A DNA stretch of 64,000 bases. It comes from Echinostoma caproni. Its lineage: Eukaryota; Platyhelminthes; Trematoda; Plagiorchiida; Echinostomatidae. The stretch is from assembly GCA_900618425.1 (NCBI GenBank), contig UZAN01039591.1, positions 70,261-134,260 of the forward strand. Reading direction: 5' to 3'. The position numbers and the translations under genes were made by a program. The notes below the pieces were generated by a model. The model had not been told where the DNA came from and did no database searches. It worked only from the letters and a program-made list of their open reading frames with translations. Each line of letters opens with the position of its first letter. Position 1 is the first letter of the stretch. Shown here one piece after another: positions 22,801 through 33,660 of this stretch.

Positions 22801-24639
22801 AAAAATGAGCCTCCAGCGTGACCTGGTTCAAGCGGTGCAATTGTTGTGGCCATAAGCGTGATTACCACACATTCCCCCGTAAATGCATCTCCCATTATCT
22901 GCCGTCTCATTTGCTGACTTTCTGTGCATACCTTTTAATCCGTTTTATTCATTTTGGACCTGCACCTTTCTAATAGGGAGCAGCTTATGCTCTATAATTG
23001 TTTTACTTTCTCATGATTCCATGGTTTGATGTCAACCAACCGTATTGCATACTCAGAGAGAAACTTTCGTGCTACAGTAGTTTTGAGCTACTTGGTATTC
23101 TAGTAAAGGATTCCATCGTTTACTTATTTTCCCAAAGCGGTATATCGCGTTTATACTTTGTTCTGAAACATTGTTCGACTTTAATATGTGTGCAGTATTG
23201 GGTCCGATTTTCAGCAGTTTGCTCTAGTAATGCGTCATGTGAGGTGGAACCCGAGGCGGTCTGCCATCCCCATGGAGACAAAACGTTTAATTTGCAAACT
23301 TCTAACTAAGGCTTCCTCATATTATCAAACGCTTTCTCCAGTCGTGGCGACAGAAAGTTTAAGGAAAGTTGTAGTGTGGTTGTGATTTCAGCGGGAAACC
23401 GAGAAGTCTCCACAGGGAACTATCACAAATCACCTAAAGCATCATGGTTGTGGAATAGTTCTACCAACCTGAGTTAAATCTGTTGAATAGGCGCTTTCCG
23501 TAATTAATATTTTAAAGATATTGATTTGATGTCGTGGTTCTTTTCCGTTGGGAAAAAATATGTGTACCAATTCGAAAAGAAGAATAGCTAATAATCAGAC
23601 AGCTTCATTCAACCGTGCCAAGTGATTGCCAGGTTTTCTGTCCTAAAATGAATATCACACAGTCATTCCATCCTAATCGCTGCAGGCGGTGCTATCTGAC
23701 AACCACAGAGGGATGTTATTCCGGTTAAAGCAATCACTGTACATTTTTTTTACACCACGTCTTGTGACAGCTTGTATACCCTGGTAGCTACATCGCCATT
23801 GGTCAGTACACGTTGCCCCATATTTGACCTTATCAGAACTGGTTTACTTTTTACCATATGTTAGTCAAATCAAAGCAGGAATGCATTCTTTTTGTCCAAA
23901 ATGCAGTTCACTTTTGGTAAACTACCAGGGGACTGGGTTTTGGTCTACCGCAAAAACTGTCCGTGGTCGTGGCCTGACTGGTCTCATTCGGATAAACAAT
24001 GAACCGAATTCTGACAGTCACTATAGTCCTTCCGGTTAATCTGAACCAATTCACATCAAATTATGTTATCTATCATCTACACTCCCTGTTCTCGACTATT
24101 TGCGATCAGTGGTCAATGGGAGAGTACGATCGCTGTCAAACACTTTGGAGTAAATGAAACAATGCTTCTATCTAGTTTGTTATGTGGTGATGGGAGATGA
24201 ACTATGATCTGCAGTTTGGTGTTTATCGCATTGGACGCCCTTGAACAAATACTTTTCCGCTTGTTACAATACTACTGCATTTCCTTGTACTGAGTTATGA
24301 TTGCCAGCTAGGTTGCTGCTGCACGGAATTGGATGCAGACCAGTTACTATTCCGTATGCGAGTCAATCCAATCAGACTATCAACATAGTTAACTGATGAA
24401 AGAGTAACTAGCTCATGGATCATGGAAAGAAATATCAGTGTTTGTGTCTCTGTGATGACATGTCAAAAGTTTTCTCTCAACGATCAAATAAACAGGGTCA
24501 GCTAATGAGAGTACTTGAGAAAAATATAAAGTTTGGCTGTATCATTTGCATGTTTATGGGTGGACAGTAAAGTAGTGTTATTGGTTTGCAAGAACAGTTA
24601 CCATACATGAACAATGCGTAAAAAGCTTTGAACTTACAG
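19837..24639. other. No gene recognised
   Basis: Open frames at 19939-20417, 21562-21819, 22998-23385 and 23824-24039 were read and none matches a known family. A 55-codon open stretch at about 20700-20865 (plus strand, no ATG) has protein-like composition but no motif or splice support. This is plausibly intergenic or intronic DNA. Confidence 0.35.
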
Positions 24640-24924
24640 CAAAAAGCTGTATGGTTTATGTCTCGGCCTAACTGCGATCCAGATCCCCAAGGGGTTCGTA
24701 GGCATTTGATATTGAATAACTCATTGAAAAGTATAGTCGTGAAGTTCTCATTGCTTCACATAAAACAGTCCCTCGATACTGTTCGCGGTTTATTCGTTTC
24801 TTCACTACAACATTTCGCTCAATCAGGATACGAGATTCCAATATCTACCTCTAAAAATGTTCCAATTCAGAAGGGTTTAGTTTTGGAGGTTTTCAGTGCA
24901 AAGTTACTGGATAATTTCGCCTAG
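24640..24924 (+). CDS. Candidate exon, unidentified
   Basis: A 94-codon open frame follows an acceptor-like GAACTTACAG at 24630-24639 and ends in TAG. Its composition is protein-like, with stretches such as TVRGLFVSSLQHFAQSGYEI. No domain was recognised. A further plus-strand open stretch at about 25045-25245 in another frame could belong to the same degraded unit. Both could be chance. Confidence 0.25.
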   Translation, partial: QKAVWFMSRPNCDPDPQGVRRHLILNNSLKSIVVKFSLLHIKQSLDTVRGLFVSSLQHFAQSGYEIPISTSKNVPIQKGLVLEVFSAKLLDNFA

Positions 24925-25430
24925 CCCTAAGATTCTATGGATTCCAAATTTTCAATGTCGATAATAAGCAGTTCTTCAAAAACTCCCAATACTCGGTTGA
25001 GCATAGCAAAATTAACTTTACTATTCGTGAGCCTTTTAATACTAACAAAATTGAATGGAAAACGTATATAAAAACGGTTGGAGAATGCACACCAGAACTA
25101 AACTCAAACGAAATGCAAGTCCAACAAAATTTAACGAAAAGAGCATTGAAAATTGTAGTAATCGGAGTAAACGCCAAATACAAAATACGAAGCTCGAGCC
25201 ATGAGTCGCAAACCGAACGTGGATGCCTAATGGTAATCTCACTCTAACAGGTCCAGTCGCCGAGACGCAGGAAGACGGTCAGATAAGTAGTGGTCCCCTT
25301 CGTTGGAAGAAATCTGTGATATCAAATTATTAACACAAAAATGTAATTTGTAAAAATAGATAACCGATCACCTGCTTGTATTTCTTTCGACTCAAAGCCA
25401 CTGCTTGAACCGTACCGCATCCGATTGTTC
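24925..25430. other. No gene recognised
   Basis: A 65-codon plus-strand open stretch without ATG lies at about 25045-25245. Minus-strand frames there are shadows. No motif. Confidence 0.3.
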
Positions 25431-25517
25431 AATTACATATATATATACATTTATATACATACATTTACATATATATGTATATATATATAAATCTATGTAT
25501 ATGTATATGGATATATG
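25431..25517. repeat. Degenerate (TA)/(CATA)/(TGTATA) microsatellite
   Basis: Almost continuous alternating TA/CA/TG sequence of about 87 bp. Confidence 0.85.
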
Positions 25518-25710
25518 TTCTTTGCTGGGAAACTCCAACGCGTAGCCAATTGGTTGTTAGTATGTTGGAGAGTTGGATCACCACAAAAAATTGTTTTCTC
25601 ATCAAAAACTTGAATGGATAATTAGAAAAAACATGGATTTGCAAGATCAAAATGGAAATGCTGGTTTGATCGACCTGTAACGTTTTTTTCATTGATCGGT
25701 TGATGATTAG

Positions 25711-25879
25711 GAATGACCAGAGCATCGAAAAATGCGACATCGTCAGCCGACTGATTAGCAAACGGTTGAATCCTGTCATCGAACTGCTCTACTATGCAGT
25801 TGATCCGGTCATCGTTTTCATGATCCCCTGGATATCAGCGAATCTAATGAGAGAACCATTGTACGGCTCTACCAGATAA
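25711..25879 (+). CDS. Candidate terminal exon, unidentified
   Basis: A pyrimidine-rich stretch (CGTTTTTTTCATTGATCGGT) and TGATGATTAG form a plausible acceptor at 25710/25711. The frame then stays open for 55 codons to TAA (25877-25879). It contains a hydrophobic stretch (VIELLYYAVDPVIVFMIPWI) that could be one membrane segment. No family was recognised and no partner exon found, so coding status is uncertain. Confidence 0.22.
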
Positions 25880-26884
25880 AACAGCATTACCAATGTGTGT
25901 GCTTGGATGCTCAACGTTGCTCACAGACCGAACACAAAGGTAATTAATACGCTAACACATCCCATTGTAATATAAGATAGAGCGATGGCTAACCAATTCG
26001 AAATTCTTACGTCATCATTTGGAGAGAACCGACTAAGTCTAACTCTCGGATTGCAGTAGTTGAGTTTCCAATAAAAATTTATCTGAGTAGAAGTTGAATG
26101 TTTTATCTGATTAACTGCAGATAGTTTGGAAGATATAGAGTCTCAGCCATCGCAGTGTAGGTCAGTATTGCCCGATCACTTTGTTCAGTGTTACTTTGAC
26201 ACCAGTTACCAACACATTTCAATATTTGCTTTTGACGAACAACGGAATCAAGATTAAAACGTATTTTGATTCCCCTAAGCGAACTCAACAATCTTCTGTA
26301 TTGAAAATACCTCACAAATGGTTTTTGATAGAGCCATAAACAGCAAGCAAGAAAATATAGAATATTTTCGTCTTACTTCATATAATCTTATAAAAACGAT
26401 GGTGCAAATTGAGTACTGTCCAAACAAAGTAAAACGTCGCATCACAAACGGAACATCCGTCTCAAAGTAACTACTTTTTGTCAGACAGCTAATATTTATT
26501 GAATAACGACCAGAGATGGAACATAGAATGATGTTTGTTGAGCTCAAACCTATTTAGAGTTTGTTTAAGTACACTAGGATAGAGCTACAACGCGTGCACA
26601 AGACAGAAATCACATTGACCCGATATTCATTAAAACAAGGGTTTTCAATCACAGGGATCGGGAAAAGCATTATGTCTTCTATGGAAACACAAGATACTCT
26701 GTGAATATTTCTTTGTATATCTGTAGAAACTCAACGGAACACGTTGTAACTCCAAGTGGATCTACCAAATGCATTCTTGCGCTGCAATTCCTAGATTGAC
26801 TACTGTATTATATCAATAATGCTAAAAACGATGACGTGAGACTTACAGCTTCTCCAACCGCTGCTATGATTCGTCGCTTAAGGT
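25880..26884. other. No gene recognised
   Basis: Frames at 26103-26547 (minus) show no known motif. Confidence 0.35.
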
Positions 26885-27480
26885 CTCACTATATTTATTC
26901 GGTTCCTATAATTCGTTGAACGAAACTGAATGGGACAATAAATACTCACAGTTAGCAATGACCTTTCAAATAATGATAACTTTGTACCCAGTGTTTCATG
27001 AAATCCATGGAATATACTCCTAATCAAGCACCATATATGTTCGATAGGATTGAGTATTTGCAATCATGGTGGCATCCTCAGCAGCTTTGCCTCGCAATAT
27101 ACACTCTCAGTGGTCTTATAACTGATACCATTATGTATCGCAACCACGCGCCAATCCTGTGGTAGGCTTCGGCGATTAAACTATTGCCCCAGCAACTACG
27201 TTGATCGCTCGTCACCCACGAAAGTGCATCTTTCGGCGTACATCGTCAGCACAAAACTCGTCCCTGGTTGCAGCTACTGCGGTCATTTTTGGTGATTGAC
27301 GTTTCCTCAATGTTCGGGCAAGCTATGCTTTAGCTGTCGAGCGCATAAACAGTGCATCACCCCTTGTGATTATTGAGTAGCGTCTAAATTAGCCGTCGCC
27401 AGCAAATCACTCGGTTTCACCGATCCACCGAAAGAAAGTCCATCAGCGAGCTCCACAACATACACGACTGAGGTCTGAAT
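26885..27480 (-). pseudogene. IS630/Tc1-like transposase relic (second)
   Basis: On the minus strand the catalytic landmarks can be read in order. About 27275-27190 gives a peptide like DEFCADDVRRKMHFRG, a stop, then RAINVVAGAIV, matching the DE..F..H..R...SPRGERA..V.GA segment after the first Asp. About 27150-27070 gives RVVAIHNGISYKTTESVY, where the family has VV.DN.S.HK, so the second Asp is now His. At about 27065-27025 come LLRMPPW and LNPIEHIWCLI, with the third acidic residue intact. Several stops and at least one shift. Related in type to the relic at 3990-5030 but too diverged to call the same family. No terminal inverted repeats were identified. Confidence 0.65.
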
Positions 27481-27664
27481 CTTTTCAACACAGAAAGAGC
27501 GTTGAAAGATAGATGGTCAATCAGAGGGTAAAAAACGTGTGATCAATTAACAAATGAGTTGCACTGAACGGAAGCGGGTCGGACCACACTGTTTCTTTCA
27601 TAATTCAAGGTGTTAATAACACAAATCAAAGTGAAATTTCTTCAAATGGGTATGCTTATTAAAC
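27481..27664. other. No gene recognised
   Basis: Short spacer between the transposase relic and the hammerhead SINE. Confidence 0.3.
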
Positions 27665-27709
27665 TAATGCTCAAATGCGATGGGAATGTTTGTGATGACC
27701 AATAAAGAA

Positions 27710-27752
27710 CACTGGACAGCTGTTTCGTTCTGTTCGGGACTCGTCAGCAGTG
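27710..27752 (-). ncRNA. Type I hammerhead ribozyme with palindromic stem III
   Basis: On the minus strand the elements in order are as follows. Stem I 5' arm CACUG (27752-27748). Core box CUGACGA (27747-27741). Stem II GUCC/GAAC with loop CGAACA (27740-27727), three pairs and one C-A mismatch. Core GAAA (27726-27723). Stem III as the palindrome ACAGCUGU (27723-27716, sharing the last core A). Cleavage-site C (27715) in the triplet GUC. Stem I 3' arm CAGUG (27714-27710), fully complementary to the 5' arm. All invariant core positions are present. A palindromic stem III cannot fold as a normal hairpin with a loop, so activity would be expected mainly through dimer formation, as reported for other minimal hammerheads. 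Activity is not shown by sequence. Confidence 0.8.
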
Positions 27753-27774
27753 CGTACGTTTTGTGTCTCTGTCA

Positions 27775-27785
27775 GGATTCGAACC
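27775..27785 (-). promoter_or_regulatory. RNA polymerase III B box
   Basis: GGTTCGAATCC on the minus strand matches the consensus GGTTCGANTCC exactly. Confidence 0.8.
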
Positions 27786-27817
27786 GCGATCAGTTTGGTC
27801 GGGACTTCAAACCCTTA

Positions 27818-27828
27818 TCCCTGAGCTA
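27818..27828 (-). promoter_or_regulatory. RNA polymerase III A box
   Basis: TAGCTCAGGGA on the minus strand fits the TRGCNNAGNGG consensus except for the final base and lies at tRNA-like spacing from the B box. Confidence 0.7.
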
Positions 27829-27860
27829 TACGGTCGACTTGTATTCTTTTCAGTCCAGGT

Positions 27861-28244
27861 TCTTGCAGTTGTAACAATATAACAACAGTGGATTTCTTAC
27901 AATAGTTATTTGGGTAAAAACAGGAAAATTTAGAATTTTATTCAATAACTTTCTGTACCGCGAAATTCAGACCATTTGAAATACTGTTTGCAGGTATCAC
28001 TATTCATTAACTAACTAATGATGGTATTTTGTTTGGTTCATGGTATCGCGGATAGGTAATTGGTAGGAGTTAAGCCTGGAATAAACCATCCAGGTGCCAC
28101 CTCTGCCACATGAACTGTGCCCGGTGGAACATCGAAGGAGACTTAATTTGGAACAAACAGCTCTAACCTTGATGGATAATCGACTGACTTTGTTTAGTAT
28201 GCTCTATCAATTTCAGTTTCAAAACGTTTGGTTTTAAAAAATGC
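27861..28244. other. No gene recognised
   Basis: A small inverted repeat (CCTGG / CCAGG) lies near 28075-28094. Nothing else. Confidence 0.3.
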
Positions 28245-28740
28245 TTTGATATTCGAGGAAACCTTGAACTCAATGGAATTTACTCACTTGATTATTGAAG
28301 GCAGACTCGAGTAACGATGCACGTCAACATTCACAACTGATCATGGTGTTCCGACTCGTCTAGAAATGACTCGTTTTTTTGTTCGATTGACTGGGGCCAA
28401 AAACTACCGCGTTCATTTATTCACTTCTGGAGTTTACTCGATTATTGGTCACGGGCATGATATCCCCGGGGCTGGAGGACGAACAGTCACACCCCACCCC
28501 ATCGAAGGGTTTGTTCTGGCTAGGCAACTCACTGAACGTACTTTTGTTTGTTTGTGGCACAATCAATTCATTCCGACCGTATGGGGGTTATAATAATCCC
28601 GGTCAAATTGTGGGCCTGTGACTACGGAAGCAGCAACCACTTCGTGGGTATCCATGCAGAATTAAAGTGATGGACTGCTTTGAAGTTAAAACGGATTCGG
28701 TTGAAGTTCCGGTGAATTAACCTGAAGCTGCAGCGTTTGA
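28245..28740 (-). repeat. R1 repeat, copy D (left block only)
   Basis: It shares CAATGGAATTTACTCA, the TACTTTTGTTTGTTTGTGG landmark, and GAAGTT.AAACGGATTCGGTTGAAGTT with copy C (16700-16900). The right R1 block is not present upstream. The frame at 28366-28593 is not conserved between copies. Confidence 0.65.
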
Positions 28741-31119
28741 ACTTGAAACTGCCAGACCATTGTTATGAGTGCGCTTGTTAGATGGTTGATATTTTAATAC
28801 GCCTATGGGTGATGGGATTCTGCTCTGCAGAACACGGGGACAGTTGGTGATAACAAAATAACTTAAACCGCGATTAGGAACCATACGGAGCAAGAGTAAC
28901 ATAATGACAATAAACTTGAGCAATTAAATCAATAAAATAAATTGATGGAACGCAACTAGTAATCTTGGAAGGTGGAATGTGCGTTTGGAATGCTGTTTTA
29001 TTCATAAAATTGGCCCAGATTTAGGGTTTTGAGTTACACGTTTATCCTGGATCAGTTGATGTCAAAAGTAGTTCTAATGCTCCCAATGCAGACATTTTTC
29101 GTCATTTGATCTGGCACGGGCCCAAAATGGCTAAAAGTGATTATAATCGTTTGTTGATAATTGCGCACAACCATACACAAGAAAATACTACAATCACATA
29201 TGTGAATTCGATTGTCTTGGCGAGCAATCTGCCTAACCGTTAGCGAAGTTAATAGAAAAGTAAGTAAAAGTTGATATTTGCAAAACAGGGTAAAAAATTC
29301 AGAGCGGTGCCCATGACGCAGGAAGTGAACTAATGTATCTTACATTAAATATCAAACCTTATTAAGTCAAATGTCATCCATACCAGCCAGACCAACACCA
29401 TCAAACGATTTCTCAATTAAGCGAAGGAGAGACATCTTTTGGCAAATTTATACCTCGGTGTATTTTTATCCTCATTAAGCGGATACAATGAGCACTCCGG
29501 TTGGGACCAGGCCTCATGAATGCTGAGTTTCAACAGAACACCGGGTCCATGTTTACTACAAACCATCGTATGCCCCCTCCTCATGCAACTATCAGAGACA
29601 TTTTGTCTTAATCGTTGGAGACACACATAAGCGGCCTTTTCGCGTCCGAGCTGGGCGCCCTAAAACTGTTTGTCTATGCCCTTCATATACCTTGGCTCCA
29701 ACAACTACACTCCAACCACAAATGATGACACACAAACACTAAAAACACTTTTTGCCAACCAATATAGGGCCTTTCTCATTATGATCAGTTGAACGGTTGA
29801 TTCCCGGGGAAATCGGAACCAGAGAGAGTAAAATCATATGGGGTTGGCACATGTCTCAAGTTAAAACTATGAAAACACATGTTCACCTGTGAAACCGAAT
29901 TCCGTTGTAGCAACCATGGGGCTGCAATTCGATAAACTCCGTTCAAGCAAACTGGTTTAAGGCGAAATGCCACGAACATTCGATTGTCCATCGTCGACCG
30001 CATAAACAACATAAACTCTCAAATATGAATTCTTTTATTATCAACACGCTCGTTAGTTAGGGATGTCTCTAGTTTGTTTTGTCAAATAGTTCTCTAAAAG
30101 GATTAGCAAGATTTTTTCCGTCAAGTTAAAATCTGGGCTGCATTAAAACCACACAATATATTTGTGAAAGAAAAACCATGACCAACAATTTACCGGATGA
30201 CAATCAGAATCTGCTGCACAATCATCTTAAAAAATGAACTTGGGGTTCAATGATAGCAAAAGGTGCCGCTTATATGTTTATGTAAATATGCACATCCAAA
30301 TCTTGTACCTTGCGTGGTGTTAGTGGCATCACTTGGCAGGCGATTGAGAAGGAACTCTAAATCATCACAGATTTTTATGTCATTAGCCGCCTGAAGTCCT
30401 ATTCCTAATGTGTTTCATGCCCGTGTTTATTTGAAGTGTCAGGCTTACCTAAGTTGGAAATTTATTTTCTTATGAAATAAGCAAAGTTTCATTAGTTGCA
30501 CTCGAACTTCAGTCTACAATTTAGGACCTTCCGCTAACGAAGGCTTTGTCGTACAGTCTTCTTGATTTTACTTAAGGACTGCATGGATTTTTATTCTTGG
30601 GATTTGCTGTGAATTTTTTCTCCGATGTACGGCGCAGAAAGTACGAGATCATAGGCGCTCCTACAATTCCCCGAGTAATATGGCTGTAATCAATCGGTAT
30701 TCAGCCCATCAGTCTTTTCTCCCGCTACACACCCCATGTAACGGCGGATATAGACATGTTTTATCATGATCTTTGTTGGAAATGATCGCGCGGACAGCAC
30801 TGATTTCGGAATTCACGTGAAGAGAGAACAATTCTTTCAGCGTATTATATTTTGCGATGCAATGTTAAGGCACATTCGGACGGCTCTGTGCCTAATTCGC
30901 TGTTATTGCAAGTGATGTGAGAACATTGCCACGGCCATCGCAAGCTCATCCCACTGAAGACGATACATGTTCGCGAAACCTGCATTTTGAACCGCTTTAA
31001 ATGTCTGAAGTCCATAGGGTAACACGCGGTTCTGAATTTTGGTATTGTTACACTGGAATACAATATGATTTGAGAAAACGAGTCGATGGAGAAGTGCTTA
31101 CAGAACTACAGCTATTGGC
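28741..31119. other. No gene recognised
   Basis: Minus-strand frames at 28717-28923, 29417-29626, 29785-30012 and 30845-31063 have no recognisable domain or strong splice borders. Possible intron or intergenic DNA. Confidence 0.35.
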
Positions 31120-31507
31120 TCAAGTAAAAATCACTATAAGAGTCGGCGTGAAGAAGATGTGTGCCTGTGTGGGTAGGAGCATTTACTGTGTCAGAGCCAG
31201 GGGACACGTTCGGTTCTGTTTTGGTTTTAATACTGGGGGCAATTGAAGCACTTGAAACAGTCGTTTTCGGGCACACAGGTCGGGGCCTAGTAACCGAATG
31301 GCAATCGCCTCGGACATGGCCAGTGTCCAAACTTCGATCGATTGAGTAGGTTGAGATAAATAACATTGAAAGCTTTATTCGGTCTTCGATCTTATGTCTG
31401 GTGTCTAAGAGATGACGTACGATCGCACTGGAGATGCAGCCGGTTACATTAACTGACACAGTAAATGCTCCCACACACACGCACGCACATCCTCCTCGCT
31501 CTAACAC
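31120..31507 (-). mobile_element. Penelope-like element C-terminal fragment (third)
   Basis: On the minus strand one frame reads SSAIVRHLLDTRHKIE (about 31440-31390), the AIVKHL.DTGH.I segment downstream of the GIY-YIG domain. After a shift, LAMSEAIAIRLLGPDLCARK (about 31325-31265) matches the AEA.AIR...PDLC.QK C-terminus seen in the copies at 10530 and 18045. Only the C-terminal tail remains; neither the endonuclease motif nor RT is found upstream. The overlapping plus-strand frame 31161-31349 is a shadow. Confidence 0.6.
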
Positions 31508-33464
31508 CGGTTAATGATCTTTAACTGAGTCAATGGTTGTAATTCTGTAAGTATTTTCCACTGAATGATATGTACCGGCATGACTAGGAATATGCTAAAA
31601 CAAATGTTCACACCTCATTTGTAACTACCGGCAACCTGGGCTATGACTAGAAAAGATATTGAATCAAGTTTCGGTCAGCTATCTACCGAAAACTTGATGA
31701 TAAAAGTAGTTTGCTATGTTTTCTGATCGATAATCCCACTTTCGTTTCTCAAAGACCATCCAACTCCTGATAATATCATTAACAGTTTCAGATTCCATTA
31801 TCTGTAAATTAGATTCGAACGCATCACTTCAACCGTTTATTTTAATTCTGTGCTTTTATTTACGACATCTTGTCACATACAGCATCTAACAGCATATTGA
31901 TGTCTGAATGAAGATCATTTAGCACACAAGAAATTTTACTATGCCGCATACAGCTATTACCCTGATATCATCCTCCTTTATCTTTAAACTTCCCTTAGTT
32001 ATAGGACTAACTTAAAAGCATTCATATGATAGCCTATGATTTCGCCAAGAGTAATCCTGTTCCGAGCCAAAAGTTCACCAACTCATCTGGTGTTCGGACG
32101 GTAGCCTGAATATTTATAGATCTGTACCTGACCCGAATCCGAGTGTGATTTCACACCACTGAAGTACCCAAAGATGAATCGGGTTAACCAACTTGACCGG
32201 TTATTTGACAGGGTGACCCACATATGTTGGAGGTAACACATGTGCACTCCCCTCACAGTGGAGATGTTTTATCATCAGCGAAAAAGTATTGATTAAAGTA
32301 ACAGCGGTATTTTCTTACGGGAGTGTAACAACATGAGTTGGCGATTTCGTGCACAGCAGTGCATTGGTTGAAAAATAAAAAGTATTTGAATGAAAAGGTC
32401 ATGTGAGAATGCTTCGTAATGTACAAGAATACCTCGAACTCAAGGAAAAGAACCAAATTTCACGAACACAAAGTTCACCAAACAGTTTATGCAAACGGGT
32501 CATCTGGATATAAAGAGCACCTACGAACGTTAATTCTCGAGGAAAATGATGCTTTATTCTACATCGCTTGTTTACCTTTTGAAAAGTATGCATCTGCGTG
32601 GTGAACGTTAAACATGATCTTTATTTACGCTATCTATTAATTCTTGTTCGGGTGCAAGCATTCATGTATGAGTACTAGCGTTCCAGATCTGTGTTACTTG
32701 AGGATTGATAGAATGAAGCAGCTGCTGTAAAAGAATGATAGAGCATGCATGTACCTAGCCAAATAAACCGGCGACCAAGTGATAATTGCCGTTGGGATTT
32801 GCTGTGATATAAATTAATACAGGAAGCTGGGAGTTTATCGAGTATTGTGATTAACCATCATGTTTGGACCGATTGATGCGATGCTACGATACTACCCACG
32901 TGGCGACCAGCTGGCAACATATGTTGGTATAAAGTTTGAGCTTTTGTTGAAGTTAAAATTCATTCATTACTCTTACCATACTTTTATTCGTTGTGCAGTC
33001 GAAAGCAACTCAATGTTGTCACAGATATGAACATAAGGTGTGAGGATTGGGCAAATAATTTTATACCGAAAGATGTGCTGCTTGCAGCACATTCAGGAGT
33101 AAAATAGGGCATGATGTAAATGTTCATTATGTATAGACAAAACATGAGATAACATCACTAGTAACACTAGACTAGACATGCCTACATTTGCTTGGGTTAT
33201 AATTCCAGAAAACCGGTGCTAATTTGAGGATAATTATTTATTGCTAATCAGAGATAGAGAATGGATGATTTGACGTACATACAGGTATTGATCGTGCAAC
33301 ATTACCCTCATTTTGGAAATTCATTTCAGCTTGCAATATCATACTTATATATGGATGGCTACGAGTAAAGTGTATTTATTCCTGACTTTATCTCCAATAT
33401 CTTGGTTCACCGTTTGAATTTGCGCGACCTTGAGTGCGGCGATAAGATTTGTAGTAGTTCAAAA
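31508..33464. other. No gene recognised
   Basis: Frames at 32253-32604 overlap on both strands without motifs. A GC-richer patch at 32050-32240 was checked for tRNA boxes and ribozyme cores with no result. Confidence 0.35.
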
Positions 33465-33660
33465 GTTACAGCTGGGATTTTAATTTAATCGGAAACATTT
33501 CTCTCTATCAGAAACAGGGATAAGTTAGCTACCTTGCAATTGACCACCAGTGGTAAGAGTGTGTGGTGTATTAGCGGAAACTTGCAAATTCCGTTTGGCA
33601 GTCAACTTGGTGGATTCCATGCTAAAGCGAATGACTCTAGTGCCCAAAAATGGAGACGGG
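33465..33660 (+). repeat. R2 short interspersed repeat, copy 1
   Basis: It aligns in reverse complement with 38120-38320. Shared landmarks are AGAAACAGGGATAAGTTAGC (compare inverted 38256-38275), a central GTGTGTGGTGTAT, and CAACTTGGTGGATTCCATGC. The size of about 180 bp and a segment in copy 2 resembling an A box (GATAGTCAGTGGTTAAGG) suggest a SINE, but no B box is visible. Confidence 0.6.

Larger units (their letters stand above)
27665..27860 (-). mobile_element. tRNA-derived SINE carrying a hammerhead ribozyme
   Basis: Read on the minus strand it has a tRNA-like head with an A box, TAGCTCAGGGA (27818-27828), and a perfect B box, GGTTCGAATCC (27775-27785), 32 bp apart as in tRNA genes. About 25 nt after the B box comes a complete hammerhead ribozyme (27710-27752). 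This order, polymerase III promoter then hammerhead, is that of the Sm-alpha elements of schistosomes. Outer boundaries are approximate because only one copy is present in the window. The plus-strand frame 27680-27874 is a shadow. Confidence 0.7.

Noticed and set aside
27190..27260. A second hammerhead-like arrangement on the minus strand (CTGACGA, eight bases, GAAA) near 27235-27250.
   Set aside because: The eight bases cannot form stem II, no stem I partner exists, and the sequence lies within the transposase relic.
31112..31507. 131-codon minus-strand frame as a complete gene.
   Set aside because: Its first part belongs to a Penelope-like C-terminal fragment and the rest is out of frame with the recognisable motif.
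32040..32250. GC-richer patch as a tRNA gene or ribozyme.
   Set aside because: No A or B box at proper spacing and no hammerhead core on either strand.
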